Shown here one piece after another: positions 33,263 through 42,201 of a DNA stretch of 64,000 nucleotides. The first letter of the stretch is position 1. The number at the start of each line of letters is the position of its first letter. Where the stretch lies: NCBI GenBank assembly GCA_017405785.1, contig JAFQZR010000027.1, positions 124,001 to 188,000 on the forward strand, given 5' to 3'. The notes under the pieces are model-generated. The model did not search any database. It was not told the DNA's origin and saw only the letters and a list, made by a program, of their open reading frames with translations. The translations under genes were made by a program, and so were the position numbers. The stretch is from Erysipelotrichaceae bacterium (GTDB lineage: Bacteria; Bacillota_I; Bacilli_A; Erysipelotrichales; Erysipelotrichaceae).

Positions 33263-34480
33263 CTAAACGATCGTCATGATCTTATCGATATACTGCTGTA
33301 CCTCCCGAGGTGGAATACCGGAAGATATGGTTTCAAAAGTCATTCCATACAGTTCTTCCGGAAACAGGTATCCGGCCTTGCCGTTGGTATATCCAAACAC
33401 CAGACAGCATTCTGCCTTACTTGCATTCTTTATCTGCAGTCCGAATTTGGAAGCAAGTTCAGCCGGAGTGACGATAATTTCCAGATCTTTCAGCTTTATG
33501 GCATCCGCAAACCAGTCAGCTGTTACTCTGTCTAAACCTGAGAGTTTCTCTAAGGCAGGCATCATGGACTTGAGAACCTTGATTCTGTCAAATTCTGTCG
33601 CTGTTTTCAGTTCTTTCTGGGAATAATATATTTTTCTTTCCACATCCAGATGATCTACAGTTACATCAACATGATGGGTTATGGTCTTTATCTCAAGTAA
33701 TTCCAGATCAAGTGGATTATTTACTTCAATGCTCACCATTTCCCTTGCCATGCCTTTGGAAATACGGTCAAGTTCCACAAAGTCATTACCCTGTCTGGTA
33801 TTACGGGTTGAGCAGTCCCCTGCTGCTCCGACGATCATGTGCGGATAATAGCCTTTGAGCTTCTGATATTCTTTGGCTGTATTTCCGGCAAATTCACCTG
33901 TCAGCAGATCGTTTTCAGGTGTTACAGCTGTTGAATGCACTGCCCAGTTACAGATTCCTGTTACAACCTTATCATCACTGTCACGGAATTCCACCAATAT
34001 GACTTCATTGTCAGCCAGGGTGTTCTCCAGTACACGGCTGTTATAATAGCCGGTAATGACCCTCTTGCCCCAGTAAGCTTTTACTTCCGTAAGATTATCA
34101 AGACCGTTTCTGTAACCGTTGATGCCCAGCTGTATCAGCCAGTCATAGTATTCCTGATTGAAGTGCTCATTCTGTTTCATCTGATCACCGACAGACTGAT
34201 GATTGTGCGTGGCACTGACCAGTACCAGTTTTCTGTCAATTCCGAATTCGCTATTAAGCCTGGCACTCAGCTCTTCATAGAAGCCTTCTTCCACGCTGAT
34301 CCAGTCAGTGGAATAAAGGAATATCATTGATCCGTTGACGTCCAGCAGAGACATCTGTATATAGATATCATCGTGTACTCCTGCAGCCGGGAGCTTTCTC
34401 AATGGCGATTTATACCCTGTTAAATAAAAAGGAGTATAATCCGGAGTAACACACTGTCTTTCGGTATATGCTCTGATCAT
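33263..34480 (-). CDS. Neutral/alkaline ceramidase-like amidase
   Basis: A 405-residue protein with the N-terminal domain of neutral ceramidases. Zinc-site and active-site segments are SATHNHQS (His ~91-93), NWAVHSTAVTPENDLLTGEF (His ~182) and GAAGDCSTRNTRQGND (the Ser-containing loop). No signal peptide is present, so it works in the cytosol, and the C-terminal domain of secreted ceramidases is reduced. It likely cleaves an N-acyl amide of an imported molecule. Part of the PTS operon; GGAGAAAG precedes the start. Confidence 0.75.
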   Translation of the reverse strand: MIRAYTERQCVTPDYTPFYLTGYKSPLRKLPAAGVHDDIYIQMSLLDVNGSMIFLYSTDWISVEEGFYEELSARLNSEFGIDRKLVLVSATHNHQSVGDQMKQNEHFNQEYYDWLIQLGINGYRNGLDNLTEVKAYWGKRVITGYYNSRVLENTLADNEVILVEFRDSDDKVVTGICNWAVHSTAVTPENDLLTGEFAGNTAKEYQKLKGYYPHMIVGAAGDCSTRNTRQGNDFVELDRISKGMAREMVSIEVNNPLDLELLEIKTITHHVDVTVDHLDVERKIYYSQKELKTATEFDRIKVLKSMMPALEKLSGLDRVTADWFADAIKLKDLEIIVTPAELASKFGLQIKNASKAECCLVFGYTNGKAGYLFPEELYGMTFETISSGIPPREVQQYIDKIMTIV

Positions 34481-34492
34481 ACTTTCTCCTTT

Positions 34493-34909
34493 TTAATCGT
34501 CATCTACATCTTCACTGTCATTAGCCAGCAGGATTTTGGCATTGACAATACCCTGCTGTCCTACTGCCGCCAGATGATCAATGTCATTTTGTGAGAACTC
34601 TCTGGTTGCCAGTAATTCCATGATCATCGGCAGATTCATGCCGGCGATAAGATCAACCTTGTCATTCACCAGCAAGGCCGCCTGATTGAACGGTGTTCCT
34701 CCTAAAAGATCTGCGAATATGATCACACCGTCATCGTTCATGAGTTCATTGACTTTTTCCTTCAGCTGGTCACCGAACTGATCGGCACCCATGTCGGATG
34801 TCAGTGACAGGGTTTCAAACTGAGGAAGCTGTTTTCCGAAAAACATCGTCAGGGAGTCTTTGACACCTGCTGCCATGCCGCCATGGCTTATCAATAAAAT
34901 ACTCTGCAT
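34493..34909 (-). CDS. Mannose-family PTS IIA component
   Basis: A 138-residue IIA of the mannose (PTS-Man/EIIA-man) class. The phosphorylation site is His9 in LLISHGGMA, and the conserved ADLLGGTPFNQAA follows. It receives phosphate from HPr and passes it to IIB. It is separate from IIB, as in the glycated-amino-acid PTS group, and displaced downstream of the hydrolase. The acidic C-terminus is short. Confidence 0.92.
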   Translation of the reverse strand: MQSILLISHGGMAAGVKDSLTMFFGKQLPQFETLSLTSDMGADQFGDQLKEKVNELMNDDGVIIFADLLGGTPFNQAALLVNDKVDLIAGMNLPMIMELLATREFSQNDIDHLAAVGQQGIVNAKILLANDSEDVDDD

Positions 34910-34912
34910 GAA

Positions 34913-35989
34913 TCATACCTCCTCATCTTCCTGAACTTGTTTCTTAAATACCAGGTCTGGATTGTATCTTAATGCGGTCCACTGATGAATGTTCTTTGAT
35001 GCTGATTTTACAGTGACACCGTTTCTTTCAAATTCATTGTATGTATCGTAATTATACGGATCCTTCATGATCGCACAGGTCGTGTTATAGAGATTTCTCA
35101 GACATACCGGATGCAGATCCCACGGACCGTGTCCCGGGAAGATGCCGCTGAACTCTCTTAAGCGAGGCTGTAGTTTTTCCAGTTCATCATGCATGGCTTC
35201 GACCGTGCACATTTCTCTGTAAGGAGCACCCTTAGGCTTCCCGCCGACTCCGGTGCAGTCACCGACAAAGAAGCATCCTGTCTGATGATCAAAGTATCCG
35301 CACTGTCCTGCTGTATGACCCGGAATCAGAATAGCTTCCACGATGTAGCCCTGCCCCAGATCAAATTCATAATGATTCGGAATACCGACGATTTCATAAG
35401 GATGGTATTCAATCACATCCCGGGGATCAAATTCGGTATACAGAGGCTGACCCGGTGCCACTTCTTCTCCGGCTACCATAACAGGATGATCAGTCTGATT
35501 GAACAGATAATCCCAGATGTGCGGATTGTTCTTGCTCTGCATGTCAGGTACTTCATATTCATGGCAATAGGCTCTTTCAAACTGAGCGTTGCCATAAGCA
35601 TGGTCAAAGTGAGCATGCGTGTTGGCTACAACTATTTCTTTGTCACCGACAAGGTGTCTGATCAAACCCTTGAGGTCACCAACACCGAAGGAAGTATCAA
35701 TGATCATGCATTTTTCCGGGCCGTCGATCAGATACATCCAGACATCGCCGGCACCATCGAAGGTATCGTTATACAGTGCCCAGGTGTTATCTCTGACCTT
35801 ATAACATTCTGTATAGGGATTGATTTCAGGATAGAATTCCTTTAGAGTGCTGTATTCTCTTAAGACCTTCATGAATGACCATCTGAACGGATGTTCAGCT
35901 TCAAAGATCCTTTCTCTGGATTTTAGTTCACTTTTAATAGCTCTGGGAATTGAGTTGATATCATTTCCGTTAAAGAGTTTTCCAGGCAT
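34913..35989 (-). CDS. Metallo-beta-lactamase-fold hydrolase
   Basis: A 358-residue MBL-fold protein. The zinc motif is NTHAHFDHAYGN, followed by PGHTAGQCGYF, FFVGDCTGVGG and FPGHGPW. Such enzymes hydrolyse thioesters, lactones or phosphodiesters; the N-terminal ~80 residues are an extra segment. It sits 3 bp upstream of the PTS IIA gene, so I infer it processes the imported substrate. AAAGGAGGAA precedes the start. Confidence 0.85.
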   Translation of the reverse strand: MPGKLFNGNDINSIPRAIKSELKSRERIFEAEHPFRWSFMKVLREYSTLKEFYPEINPYTECYKVRDNTWALYNDTFDGAGDVWMYLIDGPEKCMIIDTSFGVGDLKGLIRHLVGDKEIVVANTHAHFDHAYGNAQFERAYCHEYEVPDMQSKNNPHIWDYLFNQTDHPVMVAGEEVAPGQPLYTEFDPRDVIEYHPYEIVGIPNHYEFDLGQGYIVEAILIPGHTAGQCGYFDHQTGCFFVGDCTGVGGKPKGAPYREMCTVEAMHDELEKLQPRLREFSGIFPGHGPWDLHPVCLRNLYNTTCAIMKDPYNYDTYNEFERNGVTVKSASKNIHQWTALRYNPDLVFKKQVQEDEEV

Positions 35990-36036
35990 ACCGTTCCTCC
36001 TTTTATCTTATAGACATTAAGTCTTTGCTTCCGTAT

Positions 36037-36531
36037 TTACTGCTGTGTACTTCTGAGCAGATATCTCACCAGTACTTCCATTGTTTCCTCATTGCCCCCA
36101 AAGGCATGCTGAGGGATGATGAGATTGCTGTTGTCATCGAAGGCAATCACCATCAGATCATAATATGCAACAAATGTAACGGGATTCTTTACTTCCCCGT
36201 TTACTGTAAGAACATCGTCTTTCAGTCTGATATTTAAATTTCTGTATTCAAATCTGTCTTTTTCTATCTTTCTTCTGGCAGCTGTAACTGCTACATCCTG
36301 GAACATGCGAGGTGCCAGAAATGTTGCCCAGAAAAGAGAAAGGAAGACAGCTGTCATGATCCATAATACAGAGTTGTACAGTTTAAGTGCTATCAGCAGG
36401 GCTGCCAGAAATGCCGGTACCCAGATTACCGCGAATATTCTTGCGATTCTTGTTTCTCGGGAATTGGCTGAAATCATTTCATAATACCTGACGGCATCAT
36501 CTTCTGTGAGTCTGTAATTAAGATTGAACAT
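36037..36531 (-). CDS. YcxB-like membrane protein
   Basis: A 164-residue protein with two membrane helices (about 33-50 and 53-70) and a C-terminal beta-rich domain (LNIRLKDDVLTVNGEVKNPVTFVAYYDLMVIAFDD), matching the YcxB-like C-terminal pattern. Function unknown. It sits between PTS IID and the hydrolase; AAGGAAG precedes the start. Confidence 0.65.
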   Translation of the reverse strand: MFNLNYRLTEDDAVRYYEMISANSRETRIARIFAVIWVPAFLAALLIALKLYNSVLWIMTAVFLSLFWATFLAPRMFQDVAVTAARRKIEKDRFEYRNLNIRLKDDVLTVNGEVKNPVTFVAYYDLMVIAFDDNSNLIIPQHAFGGNEETMEVLVRYLLRSTQQ

Positions 36532-36563
36532 AAATGTCTTCCTTTTCTTTCAATGTTAATAAA

Positions 36564-37406
36564 TTAAGCTAAGATCTTTGTTAAGTAACCGACGATTGCT
36601 ACCGGGATCATCCATAACATGATCTTGGTTGCTGACCACTTCTTCTCCTTAACCAGATAGTAAACGATGAAGCATACTACCAGTGATAAGAACTTAGGGA
36701 AGAAGGCGTCGAGAACGTCTTTCTGAATGTTGACAACTGTTTCACCGGCTGTGGCAACCAGAGCTGTCTTAACGTTCATGATACCAGCAAGAACGCCGCC
36801 GATAACGGTGATACCCAGAGCTTCGAAACCCTTGATAGCACGATCCTTGAGGTCAGAACCCATCAGTAATTCAGCACCGGCAATACCTGAGCTGAAACCG
36901 ACTTTGAATAATCCGTATGATAAAGCTGTATTGATTGCTGTATAGGATACGATCATGAATAACGGGCCTAAGATGGAACCTGTAGCTGAGCTTAAGCCGA
37001 TACCGATTGAAATCAGGATCGGTGTTAACAGAGCCTGGATAAGGGAGTCACCTAAACCAGCTAACGGACCAGCTAAGGCCTGCTTGATTGACTGAATCAG
37101 GTCGTTGGTAATGGTAGGGTCTTTTGCTCTTTCAACTTCCATACCGACAACGATACCGTAAATAACAGCACCTAAACCCTGCTGAGTATTGAAGAATACT
37201 TCATGGTTACGGCATAATTCCTTCTGCTTTTCCTTATCACCAGGATAGATCTGATCTGCAACCTTGGCTAACATGACAACCATTGAACATCCTAACATAC
37301 GCTCACGGGTAAAGTTCATTGGAACGCCCCAGACGTAGCCCCAGAATGCATCATTGACAAACTTCTTGTTTTCCTTTAAGGAATTTAATCTTTCTAATTC
37401 TGACAT
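36564..37406 (-). CDS. Mannose-family PTS IID component
   Basis: A 280-residue IID membrane subunit. Characteristic are the N-terminal ERMLGCSMVVMLAKVADQIY, FNTQQGLGAVIYGIVVGME and LAGPLAGLGDSLIQALLTPI. It pairs with IIC to form the sugar channel. Its ATG overlaps the IIC stop (TAATG). Confidence 0.93.
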   Translation of the reverse strand: MSELERLNSLKENKKFVNDAFWGYVWGVPMNFTRERMLGCSMVVMLAKVADQIYPGDKEKQKELCRNHEVFFNTQQGLGAVIYGIVVGMEVERAKDPTITNDLIQSIKQALAGPLAGLGDSLIQALLTPILISIGIGLSSATGSILGPLFMIVSYTAINTALSYGLFKVGFSSGIAGAELLMGSDLKDRAIKGFEALGITVIGGVLAGIMNVKTALVATAGETVVNIQKDVLDAFFPKFLSLVVCFIVYYLVKEKKWSATKIMLWMIPVAIVGYLTKILA

Positions 37407-38203
37407 TAATCATCATCCTCCTGTAATGCAACTGTGGCTGACGGTGTGAACTGGAATACCAGATATCCGATAACGCAGCCAATTAATGTGACAGCAATAG
37501 TGCTCCAATTCAGTCCGGCAACTAAAACGAAACCGAATAAGAAGTAGATCCACTGTAACGGTTCATGAATCAGGGTAACCATCAGGATCATGAAACCGAT
37601 AGCCGGTAATAAGCTGGTAAATGTTGACATGATCTTGTTGACCTGTGGCGGAATAGCAGCAACGATATTTGTTACAACTGCTGAACCGGCCAAACAGAAG
37701 ATTACAACAATAACGAAGTTCTGAACGAATGTCCATACATGACCGACAACCGGGAACCACCATTTTTCGCCGATAACACCTTTTTCAATGATGTCATCCT
37801 GCTTGTGCAGAACTGCAACCTTGACCATGTTGCCGATTGTGCCGAGGATATCGTTGACTGGTACGAATGCCAGAGCGATAGTCAGAGTTTCAGCAGCAAG
37901 GGTCTCATAATCAGCACTGCTGTTGGAAGTCAGAGCGATCGGTAAGGCAAACCATAAGGCTGTATCAATTCTCGGAAGTGTTGATACACCGCCGATAGCC
38001 ATCTGGCCGATGTAAGCGGCCTGAATGATCGTTCCGACTAACAGGGCTTTGGAAGGCTGTCCCATGATGAGCCCGATAAACATACAAGCGACCAGAGGCT
38101 TGTTCATGATGTTCTGACTGAGCCATCCTAACGGGAACATGGAAGTGCCGATAAGGAATGCGAACAGTCCTAACAATAAAGCCTGTACAACTGTAATTTG
38201 CAT
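37406..38203 (-). CDS. Mannose-family PTS IIC component
   Basis: A 265-residue IIC membrane subunit with about eight helices. The signature LVACMFIGLIMGQPSKALLV and GGVSTLPRIDTALWFALP match IIC of this class. It carries the sugar across the membrane during phosphorylation. Upstream AGGAGGA precedes the start. Confidence 0.93.
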   Translation of the reverse strand: MQITVVQALLLGLFAFLIGTSMFPLGWLSQNIMNKPLVACMFIGLIMGQPSKALLVGTIIQAAYIGQMAIGGVSTLPRIDTALWFALPIALTSNSSADYETLAAETLTIALAFVPVNDILGTIGNMVKVAVLHKQDDIIEKGVIGEKWWFPVVGHVWTFVQNFVIVVIFCLAGSAVVTNIVAAIPPQVNKIMSTFTSLLPAIGFMILMVTLIHEPLQWIYFLFGFVLVAGLNWSTIAVTLIGCVIGYLVFQFTPSATVALQEDDD

Positions 38204-38257
38204 AAGTATTTATCCTCCTCTCCATCTATCATTAAGTAAAATACTTTAATGCCTTTT

Positions 38258-38746
38258 TTAATATTTTGACTTTACGTCTTTCCAGTAGAAGTTCTCGGCT
38301 CCGTCGCCTGGGAACTGCTGGAAGAATAAGTTAACTCCCAGCTCATCCAGTTTCTTTATGGCAGCAAGCTGTTCGTTGTCGATCCAGATGTCCTTGCGGA
38401 TCAAGAATCCTTCATTTTCCATCGGGATATTGGCAATGTTAACTTCTTTATACAGATCAGGAATTCTTTCATAGAGTTTTAAGATCGTTGAAGGTCTTCT
38501 GGCTATGATCAGGGTTCTCTTGTCATTGACCATGCATTTTGAGATAGGCGTTAAGGCATCTTCAAATGTATGAACGGTAACTCTGACTCCTGATGGGGCA
38601 GCCATTTCGAAGATCCTCTTGAGCATAGGGTTGTTTGCGGTATTATCATCAACGCCTATAACTCTGTTAATCTTGTTCATTGGGATGATCTTAGTCTGAC
38701 ACTGACCGTGAATCAGACGGTCATCAACACGGATAAATGTAATCAT
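38258..38746 (-). CDS. Mannose-family PTS IIB component
   Basis: A 162-residue IIB with phosphorylation site His13 in RVDDRLIHGQ, followed by IPMNKINRVIGVDD. It transfers phosphate from IIA to the incoming sugar. First of the PTS block IIB-IIC-IID. AAAGGAAAAAG precedes the ATG. Confidence 0.93.
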   Translation of the reverse strand: MITFIRVDDRLIHGQCQTKIIPMNKINRVIGVDDNTANNPMLKRIFEMAAPSGVRVTVHTFEDALTPISKCMVNDKRTLIIARRPSTILKLYERIPDLYKEVNIANIPMENEGFLIRKDIWIDNEQLAAIKKLDELGVNLFFQQFPGDGAENFYWKDVKSKY

Positions 38747-38786
38747 GTTCTTTTTCCTTTCATTGGGTTTTATCTACCTTAATCTT

Positions 38787-38816
38787 ACTGACTGAAAAAT
38801 CAATCATCAGTTCAGT
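38787..38816. promoter_or_regulatory. Inverted repeat upstream of PTS IIB
   Basis: ACTGACTGA-N11-TCAGTTCAGT lies in the 105 bp gap between the MFS and IIB genes. There is no T run, so it is a candidate operator for the upstream PRD regulator rather than a terminator. A weak TTGATT lies within it. Confidence 0.45.
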
Positions 38817-38851
38817 TATTTCCTTTATTCAAGGCATTTTGTGAAACCACG

Positions 38852-40081
38852 CTAGTTCATCTTGTTAGCAGCGAAATCAGTTTCGATCTGATCAAGTCTG
38901 CCTCTGAACGCCAGCACACAGACAATGGCTATAAATACCGGGACAGCCATGACAAGCCACATGGCAGGAACATAACCAAGTACACTGGCAACATATCCGC
39001 AGACTGCAGGTCCCAACAGAGTAGCAGAGTCGAGCGCTATATAATTTGTACTGGATGCAGATCCTCTGCGGGATGTCGGTACACTCTTCATGCACATTGA
39101 CTGTAAGGCCGGCTGAACAGCACCGTAACCAAATGAGTTTATTACGGCTACTGCCAACAGATGCCACAGTCTTGTTGATAAGCCGATCAGAATCAGGGAA
39201 ATACCAGTTAACCGGCAAGCCGGTATGGCAATCTTTACAAAACCATATTTATCATTAAGCTTGCCAACCAGCGGTTTGGTCAACATTAATGCCAGTGCAT
39301 TAACCGTGAAGTACCAGGTTGCCCCTTCGATGCCTCTTTCCTCGGCATAAACCAGGAAGAAGGCATTTATTGAAGTGAAGCCGAATGATACCAGAAATAC
39401 TATCAGTGCCGGGATCAGAGCTTCCTTAGCTATCATGTTATTGAGATTAATGACCATTTTTCCGGTTCCCCTGTTTGGAACCTTGACAATGAAGGCAACC
39501 AGGAAGATGGATGTGAACATCATGAGTGATGTCAGAATGTATGTTGTGTTATAGCCGAAGGCATTGCTTAACCGCTTGCCTACGGTTGGTCCAATGGCCT
39601 GAGCAACTGACTGGGCTAAGGCGAAGATACCCATTCCGGAAGAGAATGACTCTTTTGGCATGCAGTCAGCGACGATCGTCAGCAGGCAGGCATTACCAAA
39701 CGCATTCCCTATTCCCTGTAACAGTCTGAAGGCTTTCATGATGGTTATGACATTGATTCCGGTTATTTCCGCCAGTTTTGGTGAAAAGCTGAATCCCAGA
39801 TATGCTGTACCAAACAGAGCCATTGCCATCTGCAGCAGATTCTTACGGTTATAGGCATTCATTGCCGGACCGGCAATGAAACGGAAGATCAGAGCCGTCA
39901 GAGCAAACATGCTCATCAGGGTACCGATCTGATCAGCTGGTGCTCCGGTTGACTTGGCATACAGCGACAGCATTGAATTGCTCATCTGTGCACTCATATT
40001 GAAAGCGATGCTGCAGACAAACACGCTTATAAACATCGGATTCCACAGTTTTTCAGGCTGCGTCCAGTTCTCTTTTTCCAT
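38852..40081 (-). CDS. MFS transporter
   Basis: A 409-residue major facilitator with 12 predicted helices and a central loop after helix 6. Seen are LIFRFIAGPAMNAYNRKNLL (helix 2-3 motif), LQGIGNAFGNACLLTIVAD and the second-half LVGKLNDKYGFVKIAIPACR. The start at 40081 is preceded by AAGGGAG; an in-frame GTG at 40090 sits on that ribosome site. It lies between the PTS regulator and the PTS genes, and may move the same substrate or a product; direction is unknown. Confidence 0.85.
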   Translation of the reverse strand: MEKENWTQPEKLWNPMFISVFVCSIAFNMSAQMSNSMLSLYAKSTGAPADQIGTLMSMFALTALIFRFIAGPAMNAYNRKNLLQMAMALFGTAYLGFSFSPKLAEITGINVITIMKAFRLLQGIGNAFGNACLLTIVADCMPKESFSSGMGIFALAQSVAQAIGPTVGKRLSNAFGYNTTYILTSLMMFTSIFLVAFIVKVPNRGTGKMVINLNNMIAKEALIPALIVFLVSFGFTSINAFFLVYAEERGIEGATWYFTVNALALMLTKPLVGKLNDKYGFVKIAIPACRLTGISLILIGLSTRLWHLLAVAVINSFGYGAVQPALQSMCMKSVPTSRRGSASSTNYIALDSATLLGPAVCGYVASVLGYVPAMWLVMAVPVFIAIVCVLAFRGRLDQIETDFAANKMN

Positions 40082-40116
40082 AAAAATCACTCCCTTATGC
40101 TTTGATTATGGCCGAC

Positions 40117-40149
40117 AAAAAAAGGAAGATCCGTCCAGAATCTTCCTTT
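40117..40149 (-). terminator. Terminator of the PTS regulator gene
   Basis: Minus strand AAAGGAAGAT-N9-ATCTTCCTTT followed by TTTTG, between the regulator and the MFS gene. Confidence 0.9.
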
Positions 40150-40172
40150 GGTAAAGTATATTCCTGATTTGG

Positions 40173-42107
40173 CTATTCGGTATACATTATATCTGCCAGC
40201 AGCTGATAATCTCTTTCCCTGTCATGGCTGATGTATGTATCATGTGAATGGATCAGAGAACCGATCCTGCCACTGATAGTTGCCTTATCAAATATAGAAT
40301 TACCGGCAACATTGAACACTATTATTTTGTTTACGATATTACCGTCGATGATGATGGCATCCTTCAGACAGATGATCTTTATGAAAGTCTTTCCCAGATA
40401 GTCAATGACTGTATTTATGAGATAACAGTTGTTGTTTCTGGTTCCTCCGTAAATACTGTTCTTCCTGGCTGCTTTCTGCAGGAAAACCTCTGTTCCCTCA
40501 TTATCAGGCAGAATACTCTTTATATATGGAATTATATCTGCCTCATAGGTAATCTGATCTGTATAATACAGGTCATTCTTAGTAAATATCTTTCTGAACT
40601 GTTTTTCACTGATGGAGAAAGTCAGCCCCATACGGTCAATGGCTTTCCGGCTGCGGAAGAATTGCATGTTGAAAAAAGGCAGTTGAGGGTACTGATCCTT
40701 AAGAATAGTTATGTCTGAAACAATACCCCGGTACTCTCTCATATCAAGGTTTTTCAGATCGAGATACTCCTTTGGTACATATTCAATGAAGTAGTTTGTA
40801 TTCTTGCGGTTAAGCACACTGGCCTGGGTACGTGAATAGAAATATCCTCCATCCGACACGACCATGATCTTCTTTTTCTGAATGCTGGTCTGCCGGCTGG
40901 TGAAATTGAGAAACATGTGATAAAAGTAGGACACATCATAAGGAAGACATTTGATATCTGTCTCTTTTGTCAGGTATAGATAATATGAATAGCACATATC
41001 CAGAATCATTAATCCATCAGCCATCTGCTGGTGAACACTGGCGGCTATGACATGGTTATCCAGTAATGCAGAATAATAAAGATTATAAGTACCTCCGCAG
41101 AGATCCTTGTAAAGTACACTGACATCTCTTCCTTCAAGGTCGTATATTCTGCGCAGCTCCAGAAAGAAACCGTCAACGATCTTCTGAATCATTTCCTTTT
41201 CCGGCATTTCTACAAAAACAGGGAAACGGATCAGCCTGACACTCTTCAGGAAGATGCTCAGATACATCTCATCCTGAGTACTCAGTTCACTGCGCTGCAG
41301 ATACGGAAAGCTCTGATAGATATCCCTTACAACTTTTCTTTCTTCATCGATATTGACGGAAGTCAGACGTTCATTTGTTATAAGGAGCGGTGAATAACGG
41401 CTTCTGGTTGCACTTAACGCAATCATTACGGCAAAGCGTTTAAGTGCCCCATAGGAAAGAACGAAATCATGTCTGCGGATGACTGTTTCAATTGTTCTGA
41501 CAAGATTGTCCACCTTCCTGTCTTCAGCCAGAAACAGCTTTTCCCAGTCGGTTTCACGGTCATGGAAATAAACCTTGCTCTTGAAGTTATAATCATAATC
41601 TTCATGAAGCATGGCTACTCTGACATGCCATTCATCACCTTCAAGAGAGGTTCCCTTGTTGGTGCGGTTGACTAATGACAGCTTATATCCTTTCAGGATC
41701 TCTCTGACGATTTTGATATCACGGCGGATCGAGGATTCCGAACAGCTGCACTGATCCATCAGTTCATAGATGCTGAGATTCTTCTTTGCCAGAAAACAGC
41801 GGATGATATAATGAACTCTTTCATCCTGACTGTCCTGATAAAACAGATTACGGTTGTGCATGCCCTTGATTGTCTCAACAAAGGAACTGTACCGTTCTCT
41901 GTCATTTATGCTCATCTGATATCCGCTTCCCGGATAGGAAATGATCTCACAGCCGTAATCCTGACAGATCAGATTGAGATCATCGATCTCTTTTTTTACG
42001 GTTTTCAGTGAGGTATTGATCATGCTGGCTATTATGTTGGCATTTACCGGTGTTTCATGATTGAAAAGCACATTAAGTACCGAAACCTGGTTATTGAACA
42101 GTTCCAT
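40173..42107 (-). CDS. PRD/BglG-type transcriptional regulator with degenerate PTS domains
   Basis: A 644-residue regulator of the ManR/LicR layout. Two N-terminal helix-turn-helix regions (about 8-50 and 110-150; IIASMINTSLKTVKKEIDDL and CSCSESSIRRDIKIVREIL) are followed by PRD-like helices, an IIB-like domain (KKIMVVSDGGYFYSRTQ) and a IIA-like domain at the end. Expected phospho-acceptors look altered: the IIB loop has VSDGG rather than a Cys, the PRD phrase YLSIFLKS lacks His, and no clear IIA active His is seen. It probably regulates the PTS operon downstream. An ATG at 42113 is also in frame; 42107 fits the GAGAGGA spacing better. Confidence 0.82.
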   Translation of the reverse strand: MELFNNQVSVLNVLFNHETPVNANIIASMINTSLKTVKKEIDDLNLICQDYGCEIISYPGSGYQMSINDRERYSSFVETIKGMHNRNLFYQDSQDERVHYIIRCFLAKKNLSIYELMDQCSCSESSIRRDIKIVREILKGYKLSLVNRTNKGTSLEGDEWHVRVAMLHEDYDYNFKSKVYFHDRETDWEKLFLAEDRKVDNLVRTIETVIRRHDFVLSYGALKRFAVMIALSATRSRYSPLLITNERLTSVNIDEERKVVRDIYQSFPYLQRSELSTQDEMYLSIFLKSVRLIRFPVFVEMPEKEMIQKIVDGFFLELRRIYDLEGRDVSVLYKDLCGGTYNLYYSALLDNHVIAASVHQQMADGLMILDMCYSYYLYLTKETDIKCLPYDVSYFYHMFLNFTSRQTSIQKKKIMVVSDGGYFYSRTQASVLNRKNTNYFIEYVPKEYLDLKNLDMREYRGIVSDITILKDQYPQLPFFNMQFFRSRKAIDRMGLTFSISEKQFRKIFTKNDLYYTDQITYEADIIPYIKSILPDNEGTEVFLQKAARKNSIYGGTRNNNCYLINTVIDYLGKTFIKIICLKDAIIIDGNIVNKIIVFNVAGNSIFDKATISGRIGSLIHSHDTYISHDRERDYQLLADIMYTE

Positions 42108-42201
42108 ATTCATTTCCTCTCACTGTGATTATAGCACAAATGCAAAAAAGATCCCTGTACCCTTTTTTCATGATATGATAGGAATATCAGGAGATTTGGA
42201 A

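Noticed and set aside
35189-35845. 218-residue plus-strand frame
   Set aside because: It is the antisense of the MBL-fold hydrolase, whose zinc motifs are intact; no ribosome site.
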